Part shown: piece by piece, positions 9,369 to 16,977 of the stretch
How positions within the stretch are numbered: the stretch's first letter is position 1
Layout of the letters: every line of letters starts with the position of its first letter
NCBI RefSeq assembly: GCF_023169885.1
Contig: NZ_AP025516.1
Coordinates: 2,893,501 to 2,957,500, forward strand
Length of the DNA stretch: 64,000 nt
Direction: 5' to 3'
Source: Desulfofustis limnaeus
GTDB lineage: Bacteria; Desulfobacterota; Desulfobulbia; Desulfobulbales; Desulfocapsaceae
Position numbers and translations under genes: made by a program
Notes under the pieces: generated by a model
What the model saw: only the letters and a program-made list of their open reading frames with translations
Told to the model about the DNA's origin: nothing
Databases searched by the model: none

Positions 9369-10241
9369 TCACAATTCGGCGTAATCAAGAATCTCGGGCA
9401 GCTTGTGCTCCCAGCCCAGCGTCTGAATCATGACCCCGCCGGCCAGCCCCTTCAGGGCCGCCACCGTCTCGCCGGCGATCTTGATTCCCTCCGCCTCACG
9501 ATCCGATGCCTTGCGAATCCGTTTGATCAGATCTTCGGAGATCCGTGCACCCGGCTCACTGCGGGCGATGTACTGGGCGATGGCCAGCGACTTGAGCAGA
9601 AAGACAGTGGGGATGATCGGTACCTGCAACCCTTTTGCCTGTTCGGCAAACACCTGGAAATGATTGACATCGAAAACCGGCGGAGCAACGATGAAACGGG
9701 CGCCGGCAGCCACCTTGTCGGCTGCCGCCTGCAGTTCACCGGCCAGGGCCTGGTCGTCGGCATACGGGGCAATGGTGCAACCGATGGTGAACTCGGGGGC
9801 TCCGTCCAGCTCGAAACCGCTCATATCCTGCCCCCGACAGAGATCGCCCGCAGTCTGCACCAGTTCCACCTCGGTGATATCGTTGACCGACTTCGCTTCA
9901 CGATGATCCCCCTGGCTCATCTCCTCGCTGTGGGTTACCACCAGGTTGCGGATTCCCAGGACGTGAGCGGCCAGCATATCGCCCTGCAGGGCCAGACGGT
10001 TCCGGTCCCGGCAATAGAGGTGGATGATTGCCTCGATGCCCTGTTGTTGCATCAGCGCACCACCGGCCAGGGCGCTCATGCGCATGATGCCGTTGTCCAT
10101 ATCGGGAACGACGACGCCATCGATCCTGCCCTTGACGCGCCGGGCGTCGTTGACCAGCCGGGTGATATTGACCCCCTTCGGGGTATGCATCTCGGCCACT
10201 ACGACAAATTCGCGTGCTGCTACTTTTTTTGCAAAACTCAT
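9369..10241 (-). CDS. MetF paralogue lacking key folate residues
   Basis: A 290-residue TIM-barrel protein clearly homologous to MetF and encoded in the same cluster, between hdrBC and hdrA. The N-terminal Glu is kept (VAEMHTPKG). The aspartate of the usual SGD motif is replaced in THSEEMSQGD, and the catalytic Gln of TQ is replaced by Pro in IVAPPVFD. The downstream GDH and DRNRLA segments are kept. It may therefore bind FAD without reducing methylene-THF, use another C1 substrate, or act as a docking or regulatory subunit. I prefer the ATG at 10241; the ATG at 10250 lies only 2 nt from the GGAGG site. Function unknown. Confidence 0.75.
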   Translation of the reverse strand: MSFAKKVAAREFVVVAEMHTPKGVNITRLVNDARRVKGRIDGVVVPDMDNGIMRMSALAGGALMQQQGIEAIIHLYCRDRNRLALQGDMLAAHVLGIRNLVVTHSEEMSQGDHREAKSVNDITEVELVQTAGDLCRGQDMSGFELDGAPEFTIGCTIAPYADDQALAGELQAAADKVAAGARFIVAPPVFDVNHFQVFAEQAKGLQVPIIPTVFLLKSLAIAQYIARSEPGARISEDLIKRIRKASDREAEGIKIAGETVAALKGLAGGVMIQTLGWEHKLPEILDYAEL

Positions 10242-10304
10242 GTGGTTCATTCCCTCCAGATAAGAGCTGACATTGTGGTCTCCTGCACCGGGTCGATGGA
10301 ATGC

Positions 10305-11624
10305 CTATAAAGCCGTCTCCGGATGAAAGACGTTCACATCCTTCAAGTCATCGCCCAGGTAGGACCGCTCGTTCGGCCCGAGAATGCCCAAAGAGAGGCA
10401 GATCAGGGTCCAGATATGGACGGTATTGTACGCCGCCCCGTGGTGGTGCGCCAGGTCGTGAATCTGAGCATGGCAGTTATGACAGCCGGCGATGCAGTAA
10501 TCGGCACCGGTGGCGATAATCTGTTCATACTTCAGTCTGCCGTATCCCTGGCGGGCGTCAGTGAAACCAGACTGCAGGAAACCGCCGCCACCACCGCAAC
10601 AATAGTTGTTCGACTTGTTCGGCGTCATCTCGATGACGTTCTCGGCGCCGACCACCGATTGCACAACAAAGCGCAGGTCATCGGCAACCGCATCACCGTA
10701 GCTCTTCCGTACGATCTGGCAGGGGTCCTGAATGGTGAACTTGATTTTACGTTCCCGGTTCCACTCGGAGCTGACTTTGAGTCGCCCTTCGCGAATCCAT
10801 TTGGCATAGTATTGATAGATGGAAGCGACCTCGAATTTGTGGTCGATGTTGAATTTTTTCAGTCCGGACCGGACTGAGAAGGTGATGTGGCCTCACTCCG
10901 TGTTGAGAAAGACCTTGCACCCCAACGCATCGGCCTGGTGCGCCGACACCCTCGTCACGTGTTCCCAGCATTTGTCATCCGCCAGGAACAGGCAATAGTT
11001 TTCGGCGGCCCAACCACGACTGCCGTACGTCCAATCGACCCCGGCCAGATGGAGGATCTTCCACAGCGGCACCAGTTCGTCCGGCTCGGTGTTGGGTTCC
11101 CGGGAATTCTGGTTGAGAAAGAAATGAACGCCGTGTTTGTCGATCGGGGCCTCCATGTCGGCGAACTCGGGTTGCGCTTCCCGATACTCGGCCAACACAT
11201 CCTCGATGACGAAGATAAAGTCATCGGGCGCGGTACCCATGGCCGAGCCGGAATCGTTACGTAGGGCCATGTCGCAGGAATCGCGAATACCTTTCGGCCG
11301 TTGGTCTCGCGGCCAGGCGGCCCGGGCGTTGTAGACGAGCTGCGGGATATCGATCTGCATCGGGCAGACATAGATGCAGCGCTGACACATGGTGCACATC
11401 CAGACCCAGGGAGTGGTGGTCACCTCCTCGTCCAGGCCCATGGCACACATGCGCAGGAACTTGCGCGGATCCATGTTCTCCAGGCCGGAGGCCGGGCAAC
11501 CCGAGGCGCAAGCGCCGCAGGTCAGACAGAGATCGAGATTGCCCCCGCCGGGAATGATGGATTGCACCTTGTCCTTGAAGGAGGACTGTTTCTTTCCTTT
11601 GACTGCAATACTGGTTTCGGCCAT
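10305..11624 (-). CDS. Selenoprotein HdrC-HdrB-like fused FeS oxidoreductase (in-frame UGA)
   Basis: Read as one 439-residue protein with selenocysteine at codon 244 (TGA at 10893-10895). The N-terminal HdrC-like part has two [4Fe-4S] motifs, CLTCGACASGCP and CTMCQRCIYVCP. The HdrB-like part continues in the same frame on both sides of the UGA: VFLNTE-U-GHITF, then DPCQIV, NYCCGGGGGF and CIAGCHNCH, which are the CCG-domain ligands of a [4Fe-4S] site. Homologues I know have Cys at the E-x-G-H position. A hairpin with a GGUCC loop starts 15 nt after the UGA. The ATG at 11624 has AAGGA upstream; the ATG at 11645 does not. The protein would exchange electrons with HdrA and MetFV. A nonsense mutation is the alternative but is less likely, since no other lesion is present. 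Confidence 0.85.
10859..10877 (-). promoter_or_regulatory. Bacterial SECIS-like hairpin of the HdrBC-like gene
   Basis: On the minus strand TCAGTCC pairs with GGACTGA around a GGTCC loop (or 8 bp with a 3-nt loop). The loop begins 22 nt after the UGA at 10893-10895, inside the distance range of bacterial SECIS elements. The GGUC loop matches that of E. coli fdhF. It lies within the coding sequence, as bacterial SECIS elements do. Confidence 0.75.
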
Positions 11625-11667
11625 CGGTCTATCCTTTTTTTCCATCGAGTCTTACCGGCCGGCCGGC

Positions 11668-11913
11668 TCATGCACATTTGCGAATGCGCACATGATCGGA
11701 GCCGCCCGCGTCTTCCTGATCATCAACCGTCAGCACCTCGTACGTGTATTCCGGGAGGATCTTGAACAGATCCTGTCTGGTATCTGGATCAGCGCCGCGA
11801 ATCTCCAGCACTTCACATCGCGCCATCGACTCGAAGACCTGGGTCACCTTGAGCAAGGCCACCCAGGAAACGAAATTGCGCAAATCCATGATGATGTAGG
11901 GTTTGTCGGTCAA
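11668..11913 (-). CDS. TusA/SirA-like protein lacking the active-site Cys-Pro
   Basis: An 81-residue small alpha/beta protein matching the TusA pattern from MDLRNF to the closing VRIRK. The conserved CPxP of sulfur-carrier TusA is replaced by SWVA, so persulfide transfer by that cysteine is not possible. TusA-like proteins often accompany Hdr-type complexes. I start at TTG 11913, which follows AGGAG by 10 nt and lies about 26 nt after the expected start of the sigma-54 promoter at 11952-11966. The longer frame from 12021 would contain that promoter. It is the first gene of the hdr/metF cluster, 43 nt before hdrBC. Confidence 0.65.
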   Translation of the reverse strand: MTDKPYIIMDLRNFVSWVALLKVTQVFESMARCEVLEIRGADPDTRQDLFKILPEYTYEVLTVDDQEDAGGSDHVRIRKCA

Positions 11914-11951
11914 CGTTCGGTTACTCCTGGCATTGAGTACCACCTTGTTAC

Positions 11952-11966
11952 GCAACAACTGGACCA
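11952..11966 (-). promoter_or_regulatory. Sigma-54 (-24/-12) promoter for the hdr/metF cluster
   Basis: Minus-strand TGGTCC-N5-TTGC keeps the invariant GG and GC exactly 10 nt apart, as in the RpoN consensus TGGCAC-N5-TTGC. Expected transcription start is near 11939, just ahead of the TTG start at 11913. A sigma-54 activator gene and clustered repeats lie 145-220 bp upstream, the usual enhancer distance. Confidence 0.6.
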
Positions 11967-12110
11967 GATGGTTATCAGTTCTGCTGATGGGAATTGACCA
12001 GTCGAACAGATAACTTCTCATCTCAATCAGTTAATCTGCCCCGCTTGGCTCATTCGACGGTTTCCCGGGCGCGTTCGATTTGTTAGAATGGTGCTGTTGC
12101 GCCGGGCAAC

Positions 12111-12171
12111 GTGTTAAATCAGTGTTAAAGTGTTAAGTTGTCTCCGCTTAACAGGTGTTAACCCTTAACAG
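12111..12171. promoter_or_regulatory. Cluster of six TGTTAA/TTAACA sites (putative enhancer/operator)
   Basis: Six 7-8 bp sites: GTGTTAA at 12111, 12122 and 12130, then CTTAACAG at 12147, GTGTTAAC at 12155 and CTTAACA at 12164. GTGTTAAG and CTTAACAG form an inverted repeat centred near 12142. The block ends only 9 bp before the ATG of the sigma-54 activator (12180) and lies about 150 bp or more upstream of the -24/-12 promoter on the other strand. It fits an upstream activating sequence that also allows autoregulation. Confidence 0.6.
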
Positions 12172-12179
12172 GTACGGGC

Positions 12180-13556
12180 ATGATCGGTCGGGAGTTGGAA
12201 GGTTTTTGGAAAACGGTGGTCAACACCATTCGCGACGGAATCATGATCGTCAATACCGGCGGAGCCATCGTTTCGGTCAACCGGGCTTTCGAAGAGATCA
12301 CCGGCTACAACCGGGAGGAACTGATCGGCAATTCCTGCCGTATCCTGGATTGTGACAGCTGTCGGGAAGAAGAGGAAAACGGCAGCACCCGCAGTATCTG
12401 TCCCGAACAGAACGGCGAGGCATTGCAGCGCCAATGCCGGATCCGTCGCAAGGACGGCGCCCTGATCCACGCCTTGAAAAACACGGCGCTGCTGCGTGAC
12501 GGCGACAACAACCCCATCGGCACCGTGGCAACCATCACCGACCTGAGCGAGATCATCGAAAAGGAGCACCAGTTGGAGGCCTTTCGCCAGCAGCTCTCCA
12601 ACGAAAATCAGTTCCATGGCATCGTCGGCAGCTCAGCCCCGATGCGCCGCGTCTACGACATGATCGAGAACGCCGCTGCTTCCGACGCACCAGTGATCAT
12701 CTATGGGGAAAGCGGTACCGGCAAGGAACTGGTGAGTCGGGCCATCCATGAAATCGGCAACCGGCGGGACAAACCCTTCATCAAGGTCAACTGCGCCAGC
12801 CTGACCGAGTCCCTGCTGGAAAGCGAGCTGTTCGGCCATGTCCGCGGTGCTTACACGGGGGCCTACAAGGATCGGGTGGGCCGCTTTGAAAAGGCCGACC
12901 AGGGCGACCTGTTCCTCGACGAGATCGGCGATCTGCCGCTGCCCACCCAGATCAAGCTGCTGCGGGTCCTGGAAGAAAAGACCATCGAACGGGTCGGCTC
13001 GAGCACGCCCATTCCCACCGACGTACGGATCATTTCGGCCACCAATCAGGATCTGAACAAGCTCGTGGAGCAGGGCCGGTTTCGTCAGGATTTCTATTTT
13101 CGCATCAATGTCATTCCTATCTTTCTGCCGCCCCTGCGCGAGCGGGTGGAGGACATCCCGCTGCTGGCCGAGTCCTTCGTTACCAAGCTGCGCCTGAAAA
13201 GCGGCAAGGACATCGCCGGCATCCGCCAGGACGCCATGGAACTGCTGCTCCGTTACCAGTGGCCGGGCAATATCCGCGAGCTGCGCGGAGCACTGGAGTA
13301 TGCCTTCGTCACCTGCCACTCGTCCCTGATCCAGGCGGGCCACCTACCCGAGACCATTACCCGGCAACGCCAGGTCGAACCGCCGGCCAAACGCACCCCC
13401 TTCAATCTTCAGGAAATCGAGCGCCAGGAACTACTCGAGGCTCTGGAAATGAGCAACGGTAACCAGTCGGAGGCCGCCCGCCGGCTCGGAGTTTCACGGG
13501 TCACCGTGTGGAACCGGATGAAGCGTTTCAACATTCAGATCAATCGTTCACCGTAA
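12180..13556 (+). CDS. PAS-AAA+-Fis sigma-54-dependent transcriptional activator
   Basis: A 458-residue enhancer-binding protein. An N-terminal PAS domain (about 5-130) carries five cysteines (C53, C58, C61, C74, C86; CRILDCDSC), suggesting redox or metal sensing. The AAA+ domain (about 145-385) has Walker A GESGTGKE, a Walker B region LFLDEIGDL, and the sigma-54 contact loop as GAYTGA, a common variant of GAFTGA. A Fis-type helix-turn-helix (QSEAARRLGVSRVTVWNRM) closes the protein. It is transcribed divergently from the tusA-hdr-metF cluster, which has a -24/-12 promoter, so it is the likely activator of that cluster. The ATG at 12180 has a weak AGGT upstream. Confidence 0.92.
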   Translation: MIGRELEGFWKTVVNTIRDGIMIVNTGGAIVSVNRAFEEITGYNREELIGNSCRILDCDSCREEEENGSTRSICPEQNGEALQRQCRIRRKDGALIHALKNTALLRDGDNNPIGTVATITDLSEIIEKEHQLEAFRQQLSNENQFHGIVGSSAPMRRVYDMIENAAASDAPVIIYGESGTGKELVSRAIHEIGNRRDKPFIKVNCASLTESLLESELFGHVRGAYTGAYKDRVGRFEKADQGDLFLDEIGDLPLPTQIKLLRVLEEKTIERVGSSTPIPTDVRIISATNQDLNKLVEQGRFRQDFYFRINVIPIFLPPLRERVEDIPLLAESFVTKLRLKSGKDIAGIRQDAMELLLRYQWPGNIRELRGALEYAFVTCHSSLIQAGHLPETITRQRQVEPPAKRTPFNLQEIERQELLEALEMSNGNQSEAARRLGVSRVTVWNRMKRFNIQINRSP

Positions 13557-13679
13557 ACACCTCATGGGCCGTACCACCCAATGACCGGGAGCCGGTCGTG
13601 ACCCGTTCCGACCGTCTCCCATCCATCTCGTCAAGCTGCTGGAGCAACCTTAAAGATCAGAGAAAACGTGGAGCCAACC

Positions 13680-15008
13680 ATGGACCGGATAACCGTTAAA
13701 TTCGGCGGGTCAAGCGTCGCCGACGCAGACCAATTCAGCAAAGTGGCCGCCATCGTAAAGGCCGACCCACGTCGCCGGATCATCGTCGTCTCGGCCCCCG
13801 GACGGCGGCACCAGGACGAACCCAAGATCACCGACCTGCTCTACCTCTGTTGCGATATGGCGGCCATGGGTACCGACATCGGCGAGCCGTTCGGGATAAT
13901 CCAATCCCGTTTCACCGAAATTGCCGATGCGCTGCGGCTCGACTCCGCCGTCCCGGAGCTCCTTGACTCCTTCCGTCAAGACCTGGAAACCGGTTGCAGC
14001 CGCGATTACGCCGCCTCGCGCGGGGAATATTTCTGTGCCCGGCTGATGGCTGAGTACCTGCAGGCCGAGTTCGTCGATCCGGCCGACCATATCGTTATCC
14101 GGCCCAACGGCACGGTAGTCCCTCAGACATACCAAACGCTGGCCGCTCGCTTCCGGGACCAGACCCAGCGATACGTCATGGCAGGCTTCTACGGACGTGG
14201 TCAGGACGGCGAGGTCAAGACCTTTTCCCGTGGCGGATCGGATATCTCCGGCGCGATTGCCGCCCGCGCCGCGGGAGCGATACTCTACGAGAATTGGACC
14301 GACACCTCGGGTATCCTGATGGCCGATCCACGCATCGTCGGAACCCCCCGGTGCATAGACGAGATCTCTTTTCGCGAGGTCCGGGAGATGTCATATATGG
14401 GTGCTTCGGTCTTTCACGACGAAGCCATTCTCCCGGTGCGCGAGGCGGCCATTCCAATCTGCATCAAAAACACCAATCGTCCCCACGACCCCGGTACCCG
14501 CATCGTCCCCCGGCTGAGTCAGCAGACTCTGGTATCAACGGAAATAGCCGGGATCAGCGGCAAGAAACCGTTCACCATGATCAGCCTGGAGAAGACCCTG
14601 ATGAACAAGGAGGTGGGCTTCGGGTATCGCCTGCTGGGGATTTTGCGTCAGTACAACATCAGCTTCGAGCATTGCCCGTCGAGTATCGACTCGATCAGCG
14701 TCATCATCGAAGCCAGTCAGCTGGATGGTCTGGAAGAATCGGTTCTCGACGACATCCGCCGGCAGCTGGCACCGGATCATCTGTCCATCGAACATGATCT
14801 GGCCCTGCTGGCCGTGGTCGGCGAAGGAATGGCCCGTACGGTGGGTATTGCCGGGAAATTGTTCGACGCCCTGGCCCGAGCCGGCATCAATGTCCGCATC
14901 ATCAATCAGGGCGCCTCCGAGATCAACATCATCATCGGCGTGGCCGAGCATGACTATGAGGCGGCTATTCGGGCCATTTATGCCGCCTTTGTACCGGCAA
15001 CGCCGTGA
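13680..15008 (+). CDS. lysC: Aspartate kinase
   Basis: Phosphorylates L-aspartate, the first step toward lysine, threonine and methionine. The amino-acid-kinase domain begins VKFGGSSVAD and continues to the nucleotide/substrate segment FSRGGSDISG. Two ACT domains follow (about 305-440), including GISGKKPFTMISL and VRIINQGASEINI, which would mediate feedback control. The 442-residue length is typical of monofunctional aspartate kinases. I choose ATG 13680, 6 nt after GGAG; an in-frame GTG at 13668 is possible. It is on the same strand as the sigma-54 activator but 123 nt away. Its product supplies homoserine for methionine, which connects it to the core methionine synthase at 22219. Confidence 0.92.
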   Translation: MDRITVKFGGSSVADADQFSKVAAIVKADPRRRIIVVSAPGRRHQDEPKITDLLYLCCDMAAMGTDIGEPFGIIQSRFTEIADALRLDSAVPELLDSFRQDLETGCSRDYAASRGEYFCARLMAEYLQAEFVDPADHIVIRPNGTVVPQTYQTLAARFRDQTQRYVMAGFYGRGQDGEVKTFSRGGSDISGAIAARAAGAILYENWTDTSGILMADPRIVGTPRCIDEISFREVREMSYMGASVFHDEAILPVREAAIPICIKNTNRPHDPGTRIVPRLSQQTLVSTEIAGISGKKPFTMISLEKTLMNKEVGFGYRLLGILRQYNISFEHCPSSIDSISVIIEASQLDGLEESVLDDIRRQLAPDHLSIEHDLALLAVVGEGMARTVGIAGKLFDALARAGINVRIINQGASEINIIIGVAEHDYEAAIRAIYAAFVPATP

Positions 15009-15107
15009 CGCTTGCGGCAACGGCGACACACACCGCTTTAACCACCACCCTACGATGATCTTTGCCCGACAGAGGGGCGCGGGCCCGAGCATGGATTCGT
15101 CAAGCCG

Positions 15108-15503
15108 TCAGGCAGCCCGACGATCGATAACCGGGGGCTCGGGCTGTTTTTCGGTCTCCCGGGGGGGAACCGGGCTCAGCCCGGCTTGTCTCTCCGCCTC
15201 GGCAAAACGACGTAACCGCTCACCGATGTTCAGCATCTTGATGAGAATGCCGCCGGCCGCGACAACCCCGGCTGCAGCAAGCACCCCGTAGCTACTGAGG
15301 CCGTACGCTTCCAGATTCAGGAAATATTTGATCAGGGACATCACCCCGATCAGCCCCACCGCCATGATCAAAGGGACGTAGAGGTTGGCCTGGAGGGTTT
15401 CACTCTTCCAGTTTGCCGGTTGCGGATTGCGCACGGCGATGAGCAGCAGGCAGAACAAAACCGCTGCCGAGACAATTGCCAAGACGCTGAGAAACAATTG
15501 CAT
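15108..15503 (-). CDS. Small membrane protein of unknown function
   Basis: A 131-residue protein with about three transmembrane helices: near 3-25 (with VSAAVLFCLLL), 45-65 (VPLIMAVGLIGVMSLI) and 72-92 (GVLAAAGVVAAGGILI). A charged, proline-rich C-terminal tail follows. The ATG at 15503 is preceded by GAGGAGGGATG. I do not recognise a family. It converges with lysC, whose stop is 99 nt away, and has no obvious operon partner. Confidence 0.6.
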   Translation of the reverse strand: MQLFLSVLAIVSAAVLFCLLLIAVRNPQPANWKSETLQANLYVPLIMAVGLIGVMSLIKYFLNLEAYGLSSYGVLAAAGVVAAGGILIKMLNIGERLRRFAEAERQAGLSPVPPRETEKQPEPPVIDRRAA

Positions 15504-15725
15504 ACATCCCTCCTCAAGGAAAAATACCCAATGCCCTCAACCCCTTCCATCATACGGCAATTCGTATTGATTTCGGTTGATTGTATTGTTATATCCACCA
15601 GCGACCCGGTCGTCAATGGGGGGGTAAAAAAATAGTTGGTGACACCACCCGCACTCAATCCATCCAGAAGACAGGCGCTGCCGGTCACCGCACCGTAGGA
15701 TTCATCCGGACTGTCCGTAGTTATT

Positions 15726-15991
15726 GGGTCATCCGACGCAAAAGCACGTATCGGCAAACACGGAGGCGACGGGCATCGCATGCAAAAGCTGCTTTTCGGC
15801 TTGATCGCCGTTGCCCCACGGCTGACAGACAGGCCGTCCCTGGCCTGCTGTCAGTTGCGGACATCCTGTCCGCAACCCTTCGGTCCTTATGTGGTGCCTC
15901 GGCGGGCCTGAGCGAGGCGTTTTCCAGCGATGCCCGTCGCCGGCAGGTGCCCCCGTGAGGTCCTTCACGTACACACACGTCGGATGAACCC
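15726..15991. repeat. Nested inverted-repeat element, possible structured RNA or MITE-like
   Basis: A non-coding block in the 604-nt gap 15504-16107. Outer arms GGGTCATCCGACG (15726-15738) and its near-complement at 15978-15991 differ by one inserted base. Inner arms of 15 bp match perfectly (15765-15779 with 15927-15941). Between them is a run of hairpins: 15784-15796, 15807-15822, 15822-15854 (7 bp plus 6 bp with one bulge), 15854-15876 (10-bp perfect stem, 3-nt loop) and 15896-15918. Open frames here are short and unconvincing. No target duplication is evident. It could be a structured RNA, a MITE-like insertion or a palindromic DNA site. I see nothing else in 15504-15725. Confidence 0.6.
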
Positions 15992-16018
15992 AAAAAAACT
16001 TCCCATTGACTCGGGAAG
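15992..16018 (-). terminator. Intrinsic terminator facing away from the ferredoxin gene
   Basis: CTTCCC (15999-16004) pairs with GGGAAG (16013-16018) around 8 nt, followed on the minus strand by seven T residues (15998-15992). No annotated minus-strand gene ends here. A TATAAT lies on the minus strand near 16067-16072, so a short RNA of about 60-70 nt is conceivable. Confidence 0.5.
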
Positions 16019-16107
16019 CCTGGTCCGCTAAAAGAAAAGATGTCTTGTCAATCACCTGCATTATACCCTATCAACAGCGGTATCACGAACCACCGGAGGA
16101 ACGGCAG

Positions 16108-16299
16108 ATGAAAGCGAAGATTACCAGTCAGTGCATGGGAGACCGAAACTGTAATAAGCTCTGTCCCGAAGTGTTCGAATACGACGAGGACCAACTGCTG
16201 TCGATTGTCAAGCACGATGTGATCCCGGCCCACCTGGAAGATATCGTCCGCCGGGCCGCCCGCGAATGCGGCGCCGAAGCTATCGAGATCGACGAATAA
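16108..16299 (+). CDS. Small single-cluster ferredoxin
   Basis: A 63-residue acidic ferredoxin. Cysteines in CMGDRNCNKLCP plus a later Cys in AARECGAEA match single-cluster [3Fe-4S]/[4Fe-4S] ferredoxins of the Fer4_19/Fer4_13 type, with a mid-protein PEVFEYDED segment. It would act as a low-potential soluble electron carrier. The ATG at 16108 follows CGGAGGAACGGCAG, a good ribosome site. It lies 16 nt upstream of the rubrerythrin gene and is probably co-transcribed, which suggests it may serve peroxide reduction. Confidence 0.85.
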   Translation: MKAKITSQCMGDRNCNKLCPEVFEYDEDQLLSIVKHDVIPAHLEDIVRRAARECGAEAIEIDE

Positions 16300-16315
16300 G
16301 CGGGGACGCGGTCTG

Positions 16316-16891
16316 ATGGGATCCTTTCGCGACAGTCACACGGCCCGCAATCTGCTGATTTCCTTTTCAGCCGAGTCTCAAGCCCGAACTCGCTACCATT
16401 TTTTCGCGCGACGGGCAGAAGAAGATGGGTATCAGGAAATTGCCCGGATCTTCGACGAAACGGCAGCTCAGGAGTATGAGCACGCCCTGCGTTTCTTCAA
16501 GTTCTTCAACGGTGGCGAACTGGAGATTACCTGGCGTTTTCCGGCGGGGGTTATCGAAGACACCAAAGCCAACCTGCTCTCCTCAGCGGCACTTGAGCGC
16601 CATGTCCACGAGGAGATGTACAGCGGCTTTGCCCGGATTGCCCGGGAGGAGAACCTGATTCGGGCCGCCGATACCTTCGACGCCATCAGCGTGGCCGAAC
16701 GGCACCACGAGACCGTGTTTCGCACCCTGGCCGACGAGATAGAAGAAAACCGTGTCTTTTCCCGCACCGGAGAGCGGCTGTGGAAGTGCCTCGGGTGCGG
16801 TTATCTGCATCAGGGTACCGAGGCGCCGAAAAAATGTCCGGCCTGCGTCAGACCCCAAGGTTATTTCGCGCTGCTCACCGAACGCCGCTGA
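16316..16891 (+). CDS. rbr: Rubrerythrin
   Basis: A 191-residue peroxidase of anaerobes that reduces hydrogen peroxide with rubredoxin-type electron donors. The N-terminal ferritin-like four-helix domain supplies di-iron ligands in SAESQART, AAQEYEHAL, ERHVHEEMY and VAERHHETV. The C-terminal rubredoxin domain has two CxxC knuckles, WKCLGCGY and KKCPACVR, 15 residues apart. Full length for the family. It follows the ferredoxin gene by 16 nt, which suggests one oxidative-stress transcript. Confidence 0.95.
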   Translation: MGSFRDSHTARNLLISFSAESQARTRYHFFARRAEEDGYQEIARIFDETAAQEYEHALRFFKFFNGGELEITWRFPAGVIEDTKANLLSSAALERHVHEEMYSGFARIAREENLIRAADTFDAISVAERHHETVFRTLADEIEENRVFSRTGERLWKCLGCGYLHQGTEAPKKCPACVRPQGYFALLTERR

Positions 16892-16977
16892 ACCGGCCGT
16901 GCCCAGCACAGACTACCACCGTCCCCGACCCACGCCAGGGACGGCGAGGTCATGCAGCCGAGGCAGAAGAGATGCGG

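Noticed and set aside
10893-10895. Nonsense mutation or frameshift splitting an hdrBC gene
   Set aside because: The frame does not shift, no other stop occurs, the conserved Cys position equals the UGA, and a SECIS-like hairpin follows. Selenocysteine is the simpler reading.
11914-12021. N-terminal extension of the TusA-like protein from ATG 12021
   Set aside because: It would contain the sigma-54 promoter and lacks a ribosome site; the TTG start gives the normal TusA length.
15726-15991. Tn3-type or IS terminal repeats
   Set aside because: The outer repeat starts GGGT and is loosely similar to transposon ends, but there is no target duplication, no transposase and the element is only 266 nt.
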